DNA of 64,000 nucleotides from Vicia villosa. Lineage: Eukaryota; Streptophyta; Magnoliopsida; Fabales; Fabaceae. Both the position numbers and the translations under genes were made by a program. Location of the stretch: contig NW_026706244.1 of assembly GCF_029867415.1 (NCBI RefSeq), positions 51,339 to 115,338 of the forward strand, in the 5' to 3' direction. The notes below the pieces were generated by a model. It made no database searches and was not told the DNA's origin. It worked only from the letters and a program-made list of their open reading frames with translations. The first letter of the stretch is position 1. The number at the start of each line of letters is the position of its first letter. Shown in pieces: positions 44,724 through 54,030 of the stretch.

Positions 44724-46712
44724 ATTGGTTTTGAGATTAATCGCATTGCGATGCATTCGCATTTTAAGTTTCGTAAATATGTTCATAGCGTATATTTTGT
44801 ACATATTCTCATACTTGTATAGTTATACTTGTTTCGTTTTATTTGGTGAACTTACTAAACAATTTGAACTCGGATTAGCTCTTAAATTACATTCCTTCAC
44901 TTTTCAACTTATTTAGTCAATTTCACCATTCCGTTGTAAATTTTTGTTTTTACACATACTTGTATATACTTTTGTTTTTGATTCGTTTGTTAAGTGTTTG
45001 GGCAGGACGTTTTCTTTAGGTGGCGTTTGAGGCGAAAGCATTGACGTACCGCGAGGAAGTTTCTTACCATTCGTGAAATAATAAAAGGCGTCGAGCTAAC
45101 GACGTAAAACGAGCGCTTGTTGGGAGGAACCTCAACGGTTTTATTTTTCTGTTTTTCTGTAAATGCTATGTATAGGTGTTAAGTGGAGGCACACATAAAT
45201 TTCTGTTTTGTTACACTGGTTTTTGTCTTTCAGGTGTAGCCCGCTTAGCACGGTCTGTAGCTTTTGGCCAATGAATTCTTTTTAATGATTCATTTGGTTC
45301 TCCTTTTTCCCACTTACACCAAGGCTTTATAGTTTAGAATTTTATAGTTATATTTTTAATATTTTCGTTTGTGTTTTGACTCAAATTTTGGCCCGATTAT
45401 TTGAAGTCGCATTTGGTAATTTTCCAATTTTGATAGATTCAACATGCCGGTTGTGCAGTAATGATATTGTTCGAATTTGTACATAGCAAGATACTCGTTT
45501 ATCGCTTTCTATAGCTTAACATGTTTAAGAGACTTTTCATTTGTACAATTTTCATATTATTCATTCTTTTTGCATAACTTGCTCATGACTTGAATCACAT
45601 TAGTTTCCCCTTTTTACCATAAATGTGAGGTGGCTTTCCATTGTGTATATATGCGAGTGACCGACATTTCTTGTTTTAACTGAATATTATTATGTTTAAT
45701 CTGTCGTTTGTATTGATTTTGTGATTGCAGGAAAGTGATCAAGGCACTTGTTTGATTTTGAGCACAACTACCTTAGCCAAATATCAATTCACCTTTTGAG
45801 TGTGTGAGCATTAGTAATCTCCTTTGAGCCTTTTTGTCAATATCCATATTGTTTTTGCTTAATGCTTGTCTATGAGCGTTTGGTTTTCATTTGTGTATGG
45901 ATGTTGATTCTTTGTTTTCTTGAACCCTCAACTATGATTTATAGTTTGAATTTTTACCTTGCCTTAGAAAGTAGGGAGTATTCACTTTATATTGTGGTTG
46001 AATTCAAGTTGGGGAGAGAATGTTTGCTTGCTTATGTTGTGATTGATGTGAGGTTGAGGAAAGAAAAGAAAAAGAAAAGAAAAAAAATTATGAAAAAGAA
46101 AGAAAAAAGAGAAAAAGTTTGAAAAAGAAAATATCAAAACTACTTTGGAATAAGATTTGTCTTAATAAGTATTGTGTTTGGTGTGAAACATGTGATGAGG
46201 AAGAAATTTTGATTGAAATTCCTTTGTTTGAAACTTTGTGGAAGTAATTACTCCCTTAGGTTTAGGAAAGTTTTTGTTTCAATTAGCTTTAGGACTTATC
46301 ACTTGTTTGTTAACCGAGCCACATTACAACCTTTAAAGCCCTTGTGATTCGTGTCGTTGCATTTTCGATACTATTTGTGGATGAATGCATAATTTTGTCT
46401 TTTGTTTTCAAGTTTGTCGGGTGTGTATCAAAGTCCTCACCTTTCGGTGTTTTTCATCTACCGATGAATTTTTGCTAGGCGTGATTCGTGATTGAGCTTG
46501 TTTTGTTTTAGAATTTTTTGTATGATTTTTGTACTTAGGATTCGTTTTTTTTCATGTTGTCATTGTAGGATTGTGGTAAGTATTAACTTTGTTCGTACGT
46601 TTTTGTTTGAACCGTACAATTGTTTCATTTTTCCAAATCGTGTTGATTCTTGATTCTTTGGATTTTTACATTTGTGATTTGAGTGTTTGGCCTTGTTTGA
46701 GGACAAACAAAT
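44724..46712 (+). other. Coding-free internal region of the Athila-like element
   Basis: About 2 kb without a gag, protease or RT motif in any frame. It has GTCGAGCTAACGACG followed by GAGCGCTTGTTGGGAGG (45093-45128), a phrase found downstream of pol in related elements. It also has a purine-rich run of GAAAAAGAAA repeats (46050-46130) and a second tract-like AAGTTGGGGAGAG at about 46005-46017. Confidence 0.75.
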
Positions 46713-46729
46713 TCAATTTGGGGAGAGTT
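46713..46729 (+). other. Polypurine tract of the Athila-like element
   Basis: CAATTTGGGGAGAGT directly precedes the 3' LTR start TGATAAG. Confidence 0.85.
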
Positions 46730-47135
46730 TGATAAGTTCCAAAATATAGTTATTTTGTGTATGTAAATAGTGGCACTTATCGAGACTTTTTGTTAATATC
46801 GTTTGAATAATTCCCCGTTTTTGTGTATATTTGTATCGTTTGTGCTTTGTTACGTTTTTGTGTAAATATTTACCGTTTGATAGTTTTGTTGTCTTTTTGT
46901 AGGTATTTATGCGTGTTCGAAGCTTTGAGGAATAAAGTGTCGAAGACACGGCGGCGAACGCGTTTTTGAAGAAATAAAAGTTGTTGTTCTGTTGAGCCCG
47001 CTTAGCGCGCTTTTTTGGCGCTAAGCGCGGTATGGAAATTTTGAAGACCAAGTCTGGCAGAAAGTAGGGCGCTTAGCGCGGGTATGTGGCGCTAAGCGCG
47101 CTCAGGTGGTTTAAGAAAAATAAAGGACAGCCCGC
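46730..47135 (+). repeat. 3' LTR of the Athila-like element, truncated
   Basis: It matches 43396-43802 with 14 substitutions and one indel, and breaks at CCCGC where TGTTTACGG of the Tat LTR begins. The rest should lie right of the window. Confidence 0.9.
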
Positions 47136-48558
47136 TGTTTACGGTGATTTCCGGTAAACAACCGCTAGTCTTCCAAACTATAATAAATATGATTTGGTTA
47201 CTTGCAGGATCGACTAGATTGATCCTAGGACACATAGTCAAGAAGATTGTTATCAATGTTTGTTCGAACCATATTCATTATTTGTCTTCTTCAATAAGCG
47301 TTGTTTGATTAAAGAACAAATAGTCTTGACAATCACTTTGTTATATATAAATGTGACTTCAATGGGAAGATAAGTAACATAACATAGAAAATTAAAAAGA
47401 CTATTGAAACGTAAAGAATCTTAAACTGCAGAAATGTAAAAGACTTTGAAAGTAAATAGCATGAAAGTAATTCGAAAATAAATGACGTTAAAATAAAGAT
47501 ACAGAAATGTAAATGGCAAGAAGTAAACGAAATGCAGTAATTCTGGAAGATAAAAACAAAAGATAATACACATGTATTAAAATGGTGGTGTCATACGTAC
47601 ATTTTCTCAGCGAACTCTTTCTCTTAACGCTTGATACTTGAGTAAATATGTGAGTGATTTGTACAAAATGAACACACAGAATCCTAACATTAAGACTCCT
47701 ATTTATACTAGTTTCGACCTTAACGGTCCTATACTAATCTGCTGCCACGTTTCTCATCAGAACTTCCAGCGAAGCCATCTGTTATTGAACGGTTACGAAA
47801 CCGTCTTCGAATTTCAAATCTTCCCGCCTGAGTCCGTTTTCGACGCGTGGCAGTGTATTAAAAACATTACGAAAACACGCTAAGTAGTAATACTTAAATA
47901 CATATTCTATGAATTTTGTCTAAGTCCCGAAGACATATGCTTTCATTAATCTTTCAGCGTTCACTTATCTTCATCGAACTTAGAAGTCTTTATTTTCGAA
48001 GCATGACCATCAGTAGCCATTCTTTTACTTTTTAAGGGATGGCCATCAGTAACCATCTTTCCTTCGATTCTCAACTTCTTCGAAGGACAAACAATATAAA
48101 ACGAAATCTTCAGCTAACAAATTGCCCCCAATAAATGCCTGTTTCGAGAATCAACAGAAATAGGCGTTTCTTGTCATTATAAGATTTCGTTTTTATGATC
48201 CTTGAAAGTTCCAAGACTGCTGACTAGCGTCATAATCACTGATAACACTGTTTCCGAAACGTCTTGTCATTTTCAAAGATGTCTTCTCATAACTTACATT
48301 CCCACGTTTTAACCTTACTTCCTGATCATTACTCCTACATACTAGGAGTGAAGCTAACTCATTCGACCGCCGTTGGATTAAATCACCAGCCTCCACGTGT
48401 CTCTCGGGCTTTACCCAAAAGATTTAAAAAGGTTTCCGTTAAACCTTTAAATACTTGATCTTGTGCCTCTATACCGCCTTTCATTCATCTTCTTCACCGA
48501 AAAATTGAAACATCTTCACTCTTTTTAGAATCTTGTTCTTTTAATCAAAAATTTCTCC
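47136..48558 (+). promoter_or_regulatory. Upstream region of the antisense PMD gene
   Basis: The 1.4 kb before the PMD start is noncoding. A TATA-like CTTTAAATACTTG (48446-48458) lies about 105 bp before the ATG at 48559, followed by a CT-rich leader (CTTCTTCACC, CTTCACTC). Such a leader is typical of plant promoters. The region is also the 3' end of the LTR for the - strand element. Confidence 0.45.
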
Positions 48559-49284
48559 ATGGCTTCATCTTCAAATGTTCTTCAACCCGCTTTGAAGCTC
48601 CAATCAACAACACGTTCTGGGGAACGAGAGTTCGTTCCAAACCCTAACACTGAAGAAATACGCGCTATTTACGCTTCCCAGGTAATCATTCCCTTTGAAC
48701 TCTCTGGAAAAACTCTTGCCTTTATGGGTCCGTTACCGAGTGAAAGTATCCAATCTGTGAATAAATTTTTTCCTGCTTACTACAAGACTAGACCATTAGT
48801 TAGCAAAGTTAAGATAGATGAAGACGGTCGCTCTCCTTTAGGCAAATCTGCTAATGTTGAGGAAACTTCAACCGCAACCCCTTTAGCTTTAACCAAAATT
48901 AGGTTAAACTATATGACCAATTCTGTAAAAGTGTTTAGGTCAATCCCTTTAGCCAAAGATCCTGACTTGTACTATGCCTGGCTAGAAAAGGTAGAGAAAC
49001 AAAAAGGATCCTTCTGGAAAACATTAGGAATATACGATTTGATTCAACTGTCAAGAACGGGTTTAGAATACAACCAACCCATGTTAGTAGCAGCGGTTCA
49101 TTTTTGGGATGCTTCTCACAACACCTTCCATCTCCCATGTGGAATGGTTACCCCCACGCTTTTCGACGTGGCCGCTATTACAGGACTTCGACCAACTGGT
49201 GAAACCTTCGATCCCAATGAAATGGATAATGACACTATTGGTTTTAACGATTCGCAAGTCACTTATACGACATTCATCCAGAAG
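47136..49284 (-). repeat. Tat LTR, left copy (part confirmed by the right copy)
   Basis: It begins TGTTTACGGTGATTTCC on the + strand. It aligns with 61846-64000 with about 28 differences: nearly all lie before 48260 and one lies in the gene start. The LTR may continue right to about 53.9 kb. Only this part is backed by the second copy. Confidence 0.9.
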
Positions 49285-50647
49285 CATCATATTACCACTG
49301 AAGCGACAGTATCTGATGAAGAGCATATTGCTTTTCTAGCATTATGGCTTTCACGATGTGCCTTCTGTTCAAGGTCTATCCAAGTTGCGAAAAGGTACCT
49401 TTGCATGGCTAATCAATTGCATGCTGGGAAAAAGCTCAACCTCAGCCAACTACTTCTAGGGTCTCTTTATGAAAACCTTAGTGAAGCTGCAAACCTTACC
49501 AAGAATTTCAAATCTGGTAGTTTACTTTACGCTGGTCCTTTCTGGCTATTGCAACTGTGGCTTAATGCTACATTCGAAACTCATCTTCCCTTTCGAGGAG
49601 ATGTCAATGAGGAGGATAGCACAATCAAAAATCGAACTATAGAGGGGACCAGGTTAGCTTACCTAACTCCAAAAGAGGAAATGGGAAAGCTTCATGAACA
49701 TTTCCTGGCGTATTCGATGATGTTTGCTCGGCGTGACCAGTTCGATCCTTCTATGGCCCCATTTGTACACAGAACAATAGGTCCTAAATGGTTTACTCGA
49801 AAATTTCCACCAACATCTCAGGATCAACAAACTGAATCTCTGGAAATTTGGGAAGCCTTTCTGACTCCAAGATTATTTTCCCACCGTCTTTGACCATCAA
49901 AAGGTCAATGTATCCTCATGTGTTATCAACCAAATTTGGTCTCGAGACAGTTTGGGCTAACTCAAATAACACCCAAGTGCTTATATGAGAAAAGGAACCA
50001 TATGTGTTTCCACACTTTGTATTTGACTGAAGAAGAATGTGAACAAAAAATCGACAAATACGTTGACGTCACCAATCTTTCTCCTATTCCTTTTGAACCT
50101 TCTTTTTACTCTACACCAGATTTTCATCAATGGTGGACAGAGTATTATAGCTCTCAAATTTTTGATGCTGATAGCCTTGCTCAGGAACTAACTGCAGCTT
50201 TCAATGATGTGCAGGAGAACTTCCAAAAAGGTACTTCCACTCATATTAAAGAAATCCAAGCTTTTCAAAAATTCTTTGAAACTATCTATAGGCCTTATGA
50301 TCTTAGTCGGACCGTTCGTGAGGCTGCAGTTACTTTGCGCGAAAAGTTTTCCGCCAAACTAAATAAGTTGAAATTGCCCTCGTATGTTCGACCAGAACTA
50401 CGTTATGAAGTGGCTTTCAAACTCAATCCTCCAAAATTCCCCCCACTACCAAGTGCTGATTTTGGTGTGGCTCTAAGTCCTCCTTTCCCAGACTGGTTCG
50501 TGTGTGGGAATGCTCTCAAAATTCTTCAAGAGAGTACCAAAAAACGCGCTGAACGAGTGGTCCCGACTAAGCATACCTTGGATACTTTCAAAGGACATCT
50601 TCATATAGATCTTAAACATGTTCGTGTCCTGACTCCAATACCTGAAG

Positions 50648-50709
50648 GTCTGGATTAAGACAATCTTTTCGACTGACTTATCTTTTCTTTATTGATATAC
50701 TGATTTCAG
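50648..50709 (+). other. Intron 1 of the PMD gene
   Basis: Donor AAG/GTCTGG, acceptor TTTCAG/TCTC. It is 62 bp and T-rich, and has a TAA in the gene's frame at 50656-50658, so reading through fails. Confidence 0.7.
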
Positions 50710-50834
50710 TCTCAACTACAGCTGTTGCACGAAGGAGGAAGATTAAGGAAGCTTCTGCCCCAAAAGACTCTGGGACATCTAAAAGCAATAAACCAAGTGG
50801 GAGTGACTCCCTCGTCACTGATAAGAAGCCCACG

Positions 50835-50910
50835 GTACATACTTATCTCATACTCTCAATCTTGTACAATCTGTGATTAGTACTCATCTTTCTCATTTTC
50901 CACTTGCCAG
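50835..50910 (+). other. Intron 2 of the PMD gene
   Basis: Donor ACG/GTACAT, acceptor TGCCAG/AGTT, 76 bp. Both sides are at codon boundaries. Confidence 0.7.
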
Positions 50911-51177
50911 AGTTCGAAACCCCCAACGGGTTCGAAGCGTAAAGCTTCTTCGACCACTGGTTCGGATGGCGAAGATAAATCTCCTCCTCAAACTAGACAA
51001 GGACAGAAGAAAAAACACAAAGCTGTTACCCCTTCAAGAAAAGGGAAAAAGGCAAGTCCTTCCAAAGCTGTTTCTCCTGGTGATAAAGCGTCCTCTGAAG
51101 AGTCTCCTTTGAAAGCTGCTAGTAATGCTTTCGTTGTGGAAAGCCATAATTCAAGTCCAGACAATATTCCACCCAAG

Positions 51178-51255
51178 GTATTTTGGGTTTGTCCCACATA
51201 TTATCTTGTGATTTTAACTAAATAATTGTACTGACATTTTACCTTGTTATTGCAG
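51178..51255 (+). other. Intron 3 of the PMD gene
   Basis: Donor AAG/GTATTT, acceptor TTGCAG/GATG, 78 bp, phase 0. Confidence 0.75.
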
Positions 51256-51325
51256 GATGATGCTGGCACTGCTACTTCCGGTTTTAAAGACCCTGGCCTC
51301 ACCATTGATGTTGACAAACTTTATG

Positions 51326-51406
51326 GTAATTGTCAAACTTTAACTTTCGTTAACTAAACTCCTCAAAAGTTTATTTTTATGACTAACTTTGCTCTGTTTA
51401 ACATAG
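51326..51406 (+). other. Intron 4 of the PMD gene
   Basis: Donor ATG/GTAATT, acceptor ACATAG/GTAC, 81 bp, phase 1. Confidence 0.75.
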
Positions 51407-52485
51407 GTACCTCTCAAAATCAAACTCGTGTTCTTTCGCCAGTCTTTGAAGACGTTAGGCCAATTGCTACCATATTGCCTAATGAACCAGTCGAAGAAAG
51501 CCACTCTACTGACGAATCCCCACCTACCCATCAAGGCAAAAATTTGGAAGAGGATCATCCATTCTCAGGCAGCGACAATGTGAACCAGCAATCACATGAC
51601 AACGAAGATTCTGCGTCGGAGAAAGATGCTATGGAAGAGATTTCTCAGCCTGAAAAACCAGTTTCTCATGGAACTTCGACTCTTGACGCAAAAACCATTC
51701 CTGAGACGATTTCGACGCCTGCCCCTGCAAAGCTTACTCCTTCAGAGCTTGAACAACTTAAGCAAACTGATCCTCTTAGTTTCTTAAAGGCCATTATGAA
51801 TGTGAATACTCCTTCGCCTCCGGAGCTTAATGTCTCACCAGCTGTAACTGCAGACTCTAGTGACAAGGAAGATATTCCCAGTCTTCTTCGACAAATAAAA
51901 GAAAGATTCTTTGGGGTCAATCTTGTAGATGTTCTCAACCGGGACCCTATTAAGAGCCACGACTTAAATCAACTTCTAAAGAAAGTAGATTTGCTTCAGG
52001 TTTCCACAGAAGTTTCAGAGGTAATTGTTCTGCTGGGCTCTCTAATCGAGCAACTCCAAGCTAACATCCTTCGAAGGCAAAATGTCGAAAAAGAGCTATC
52101 TGAGACAAAGGCCTCTCATGACTCTTCATGGAATTCTGCTATGGACGCAACGAAACAAGGTGAGGCCCTCAGGCTCAAACATTCAGAAAATCAGAAGGCC
52201 ATTGATGATTATGAGAAGAAAATCGGCTCTTGGAAACAAGAAATCAAAGTACTCGAGGGCAAGATAAAGGAGGCTGAAAGTTGTCAAGCAATCCTACAAA
52301 AGTCTAATCAACAAGACTTGCTCGAAGTGGTGCAGTCAGGAATGAAACATTTCGAGACTGCACAAAAGTTAGTGCCAGAAATCGAAAGGTTGAAGAAACA
52401 CCGGGCACTAATTGAACTTCGCATGTCTTCATGGGAGACTCAATATTTGAAGATCAAAAAGGATCTCCCTGAGGATTTCATCTAG

Positions 52486-53046
52486 ATGTTTTCGATCTTG
52501 TTACTTATTGCACCTTTATTTTGTAATCGAGACCACTGTAGACATATAATATTTGTACGCTTGACTCCCATTTATCTCTATCATATTTGCCAGTGTTGAT
52601 TTAGCAAATCTTTCAATTTCTTGTCAAAATATATCTTTAGATTTCCTACAGTGCTTTTATTAAATGCAACATGTAGAACCTGAACATCCTTCGCAGCACT
52701 CTTGCCTCTAGACTTGACGTTTCCACTTCTTCTAGCCACAATCATTATTAAAAAGTGACGTCACTTTCTCCAAAACGTCGGTTTTAAGACGTGCGTGCAT
52801 CAGTTTAATGATTACTTCTCAACTTCCAAGGGCGGGAAACGGCGGAAGCCATAACTTCTTTCTTTGGAAAACCAACCGCAGTCCAATCACTCATTAAAAA
52901 TTGAAACCCACCCTTCAGTATTCCCCTTCTATATAAAGGGTCCAATATCACCTTTATTTCTTCATTCATGCGTTTTCTCTCCAAACCAAACACAGAAAAA
53001 AGAAAAACACACAACTTCTCTTTCAGAACAACTTTCTTGTCTTGTA
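52486..53046 (+). other. Spacer between the antisense genes, with a promoter
   Basis: It contains the likely 3' UTR of the PMD gene (AATATT/ATAATA motifs near 52545) and a promoter for the next gene. ACGTCACTTT and AACGTCGG motifs are near 52757-52785. A T-rich stretch with AACTTTCTTG lies before the start. Confidence 0.5.
52930..52937 (+). promoter_or_regulatory. TATA box of the second antisense gene
   Basis: CTATATAAAG is a consensus TATA box about 115 bp before the ATG at 53047. A start site near 52962 would give a leader of about 85 nt that includes a short upstream frame starting at 52968. Confidence 0.65.
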
Positions 53047-53781
53047 ATGGCTGAACCCCTCTTTTTTAACGACATCAAAGCCCTCATCAGAGGCGAGTTC
53101 AGACTCTCTGAGGATGAACTTGTTCGCCATTTCATCACCATCGAAACCCTGTTTGTTAACCAGGAACTAAACTTCTACTTTGAGGAAGTCCTGGAGGGTG
53201 CTATTTACCCCAACATGGTGGCAGAATTCTGGATGAATGCGTCTTTACGCATAGATCCTGAAGGTAGGACCACCATTGATTCTGAAATTCGACACGCTCG
53301 TCTCAGCATTACTCCCACCACTATTGCCAATCTGATAAAATGCAATAACTCTGGTGAAACTTTTGATGACAACAGTTTCAGCATGACTACTCATCTCATG
53401 CTGAGAACTCTTATGGACAATGATCGCTTCAGTGCCAAAGTCATCAGGATCTGGCACCAGATGCTCGTGGGGAACTTCCAACCTCGGCGGATTGACGAAA
53501 ACAACATCATGGTTGAAGACTTGGAGTTCATCCTCAGTGGTCTTCGAGGGAGGAAAATTAACATACCTTTGATGATCTTCAAGGGACTTGTTAAAGCTGT
53601 CTCTGCCGGTGTTGACCGTCGAGGGAGTGTGACTTGTCTTCCCTACGGGAGACTCCTTAGTTACATTTTTCTTAAGAAAGGCGTAGTGAGAAGGATGCGT
53701 GATTCTGGAGCCAGAGATATGTTCGAGGCTGAACCTTCTCCTGTGTTGTCTTTGGACAATTTAAACCAAAGGATTGACTAG
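53047..53781 (+). CDS. Putative plant transposon protein-like gene, antisense to the Tat element
   Basis: A single-exon frame of 244 residues from MAEPLFFNDIKALIRG to a TAG at 53781. I chose this ATG because a TATA box and a CT-rich leader lie just upstream; an in-frame ATG at 52864 lies before the TATA box. Phrases such as YPNMVAEFWMNAS and TPTTIANLIKC resemble legume proteins annotated as putative plant transposon protein (recalled family, not searched). It is intact. It lies between the PMD gene and the end of Tat pol, in tail-to-tail orientation with pol, 250 bp apart. Whether it is inside the LTR is not decided. Confidence 0.6.
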   Translation: MAEPLFFNDIKALIRGEFRLSEDELVRHFITIETLFVNQELNFYFEEVLEGAIYPNMVAEFWMNASLRIDPEGRTTIDSEIRHARLSITPTTIANLIKCNNSGETFDDNSFSMTTHLMLRTLMDNDRFSAKVIRIWHQMLVGNFQPRRIDENNIMVEDLEFILSGLRGRKINIPLMIFKGLVKAVSAGVDRRGSVTCLPYGRLLSYIFLKKGVVRRMRDSGARDMFEAEPSPVLSLDNLNQRID

Positions 53782-54030
53782 CAAGTTTTTACCTTAGGTT
53801 TAATCTTTTTATATATATATGTCTTCCTTTCTTTTTGTAACCTCAGATCCTATTCTTTGGATCTTTTTGTAATGAATGTACTTCTACGCTTGAAATGAAA
53901 AGAATATTTTGGTGTCTTCTTTGATTTTTCTTTCCATAATTCTTTCTGATTGTGAAGCCATTTTGATCAATGTGAAGTATATTTTTGACACATGCCTGAC
54001 CATTTTGGCTTTTCGTAGTACCCTGAGTAT
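53782..54030. other. Region between the antisense gene and Tat pol
   Basis: It holds the 3' end of the + strand gene (AATGAATG/GAAAAGAATAT) and should hold the polypurine tract of the Tat element. Candidate purine runs on the - strand are AAAAAGAAAGGAAGA (53822-53836) and GGAAAGAAAAATCAAAGAAGA (53914-53934). Neither is followed by a clear TG start. Confidence 0.4.

Larger units (their letters stand above)
43396..47135 (+). mobile_element. Athila-like, non-coding LTR element
   Basis: 5' LTR 43396-44702, PBS 44706-44723 (tRNA-Asp type, used by the Athila lineage), internal region 44724-46729 without any gag or pol frame, polypurine tract, and a 3' LTR starting at 46730 and cut at 47135 by the Tat element. 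Compared over about 407 bp the LTRs differ at 15 positions. It is a non-autonomous (LARD-like) derivative that must rely on a related element. Confidence 0.88.
48559..52485 (+). pseudogene. Plant-mobile-domain gene with 5 exons, antisense to the Tat element
   Basis: Exons: 48559-50647, 50710-50834, 50911-51177, 51256-51325 and 51407-52485. All four introns (62-81 bp) are GT-AG and the phase stays open across every junction, about 1210 residues. Residues 190 onward have FHLPCGMVTPTLFDV and a following GL, the plant mobile domain signature. The middle (exons 2-3) is Lys/Ser/Pro-rich and disordered. Exon 5 encodes a coiled coil (EKELSETKASHDSSWNSA; KKIGSWKQEIKVLEGKIKEA). Exon 1 has two compensating frameshifts at about 49875 and 49945, with a stop at 49891-49893 between them, so this copy is probably dead. 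PMD proteins occur in host genes and transposons; the function here is unknown. Confidence 0.78.

Noticed and set aside
45862..46122. 86-codon frame in the Athila-like internal region
   Set aside because: It ends in a lysine run made by the GAAAAAGAAA purine tract and has no gag or pol motif.
49886..49946. A fifth intron in exon 1 of the PMD gene, which would skip the stop at 49891
   Set aside because: A GT and an AG exist, but joining them puts the downstream sequence in the wrong frame, while the sequence between codes for PMD-like residues in a shifted frame. Two frameshifts fit better.
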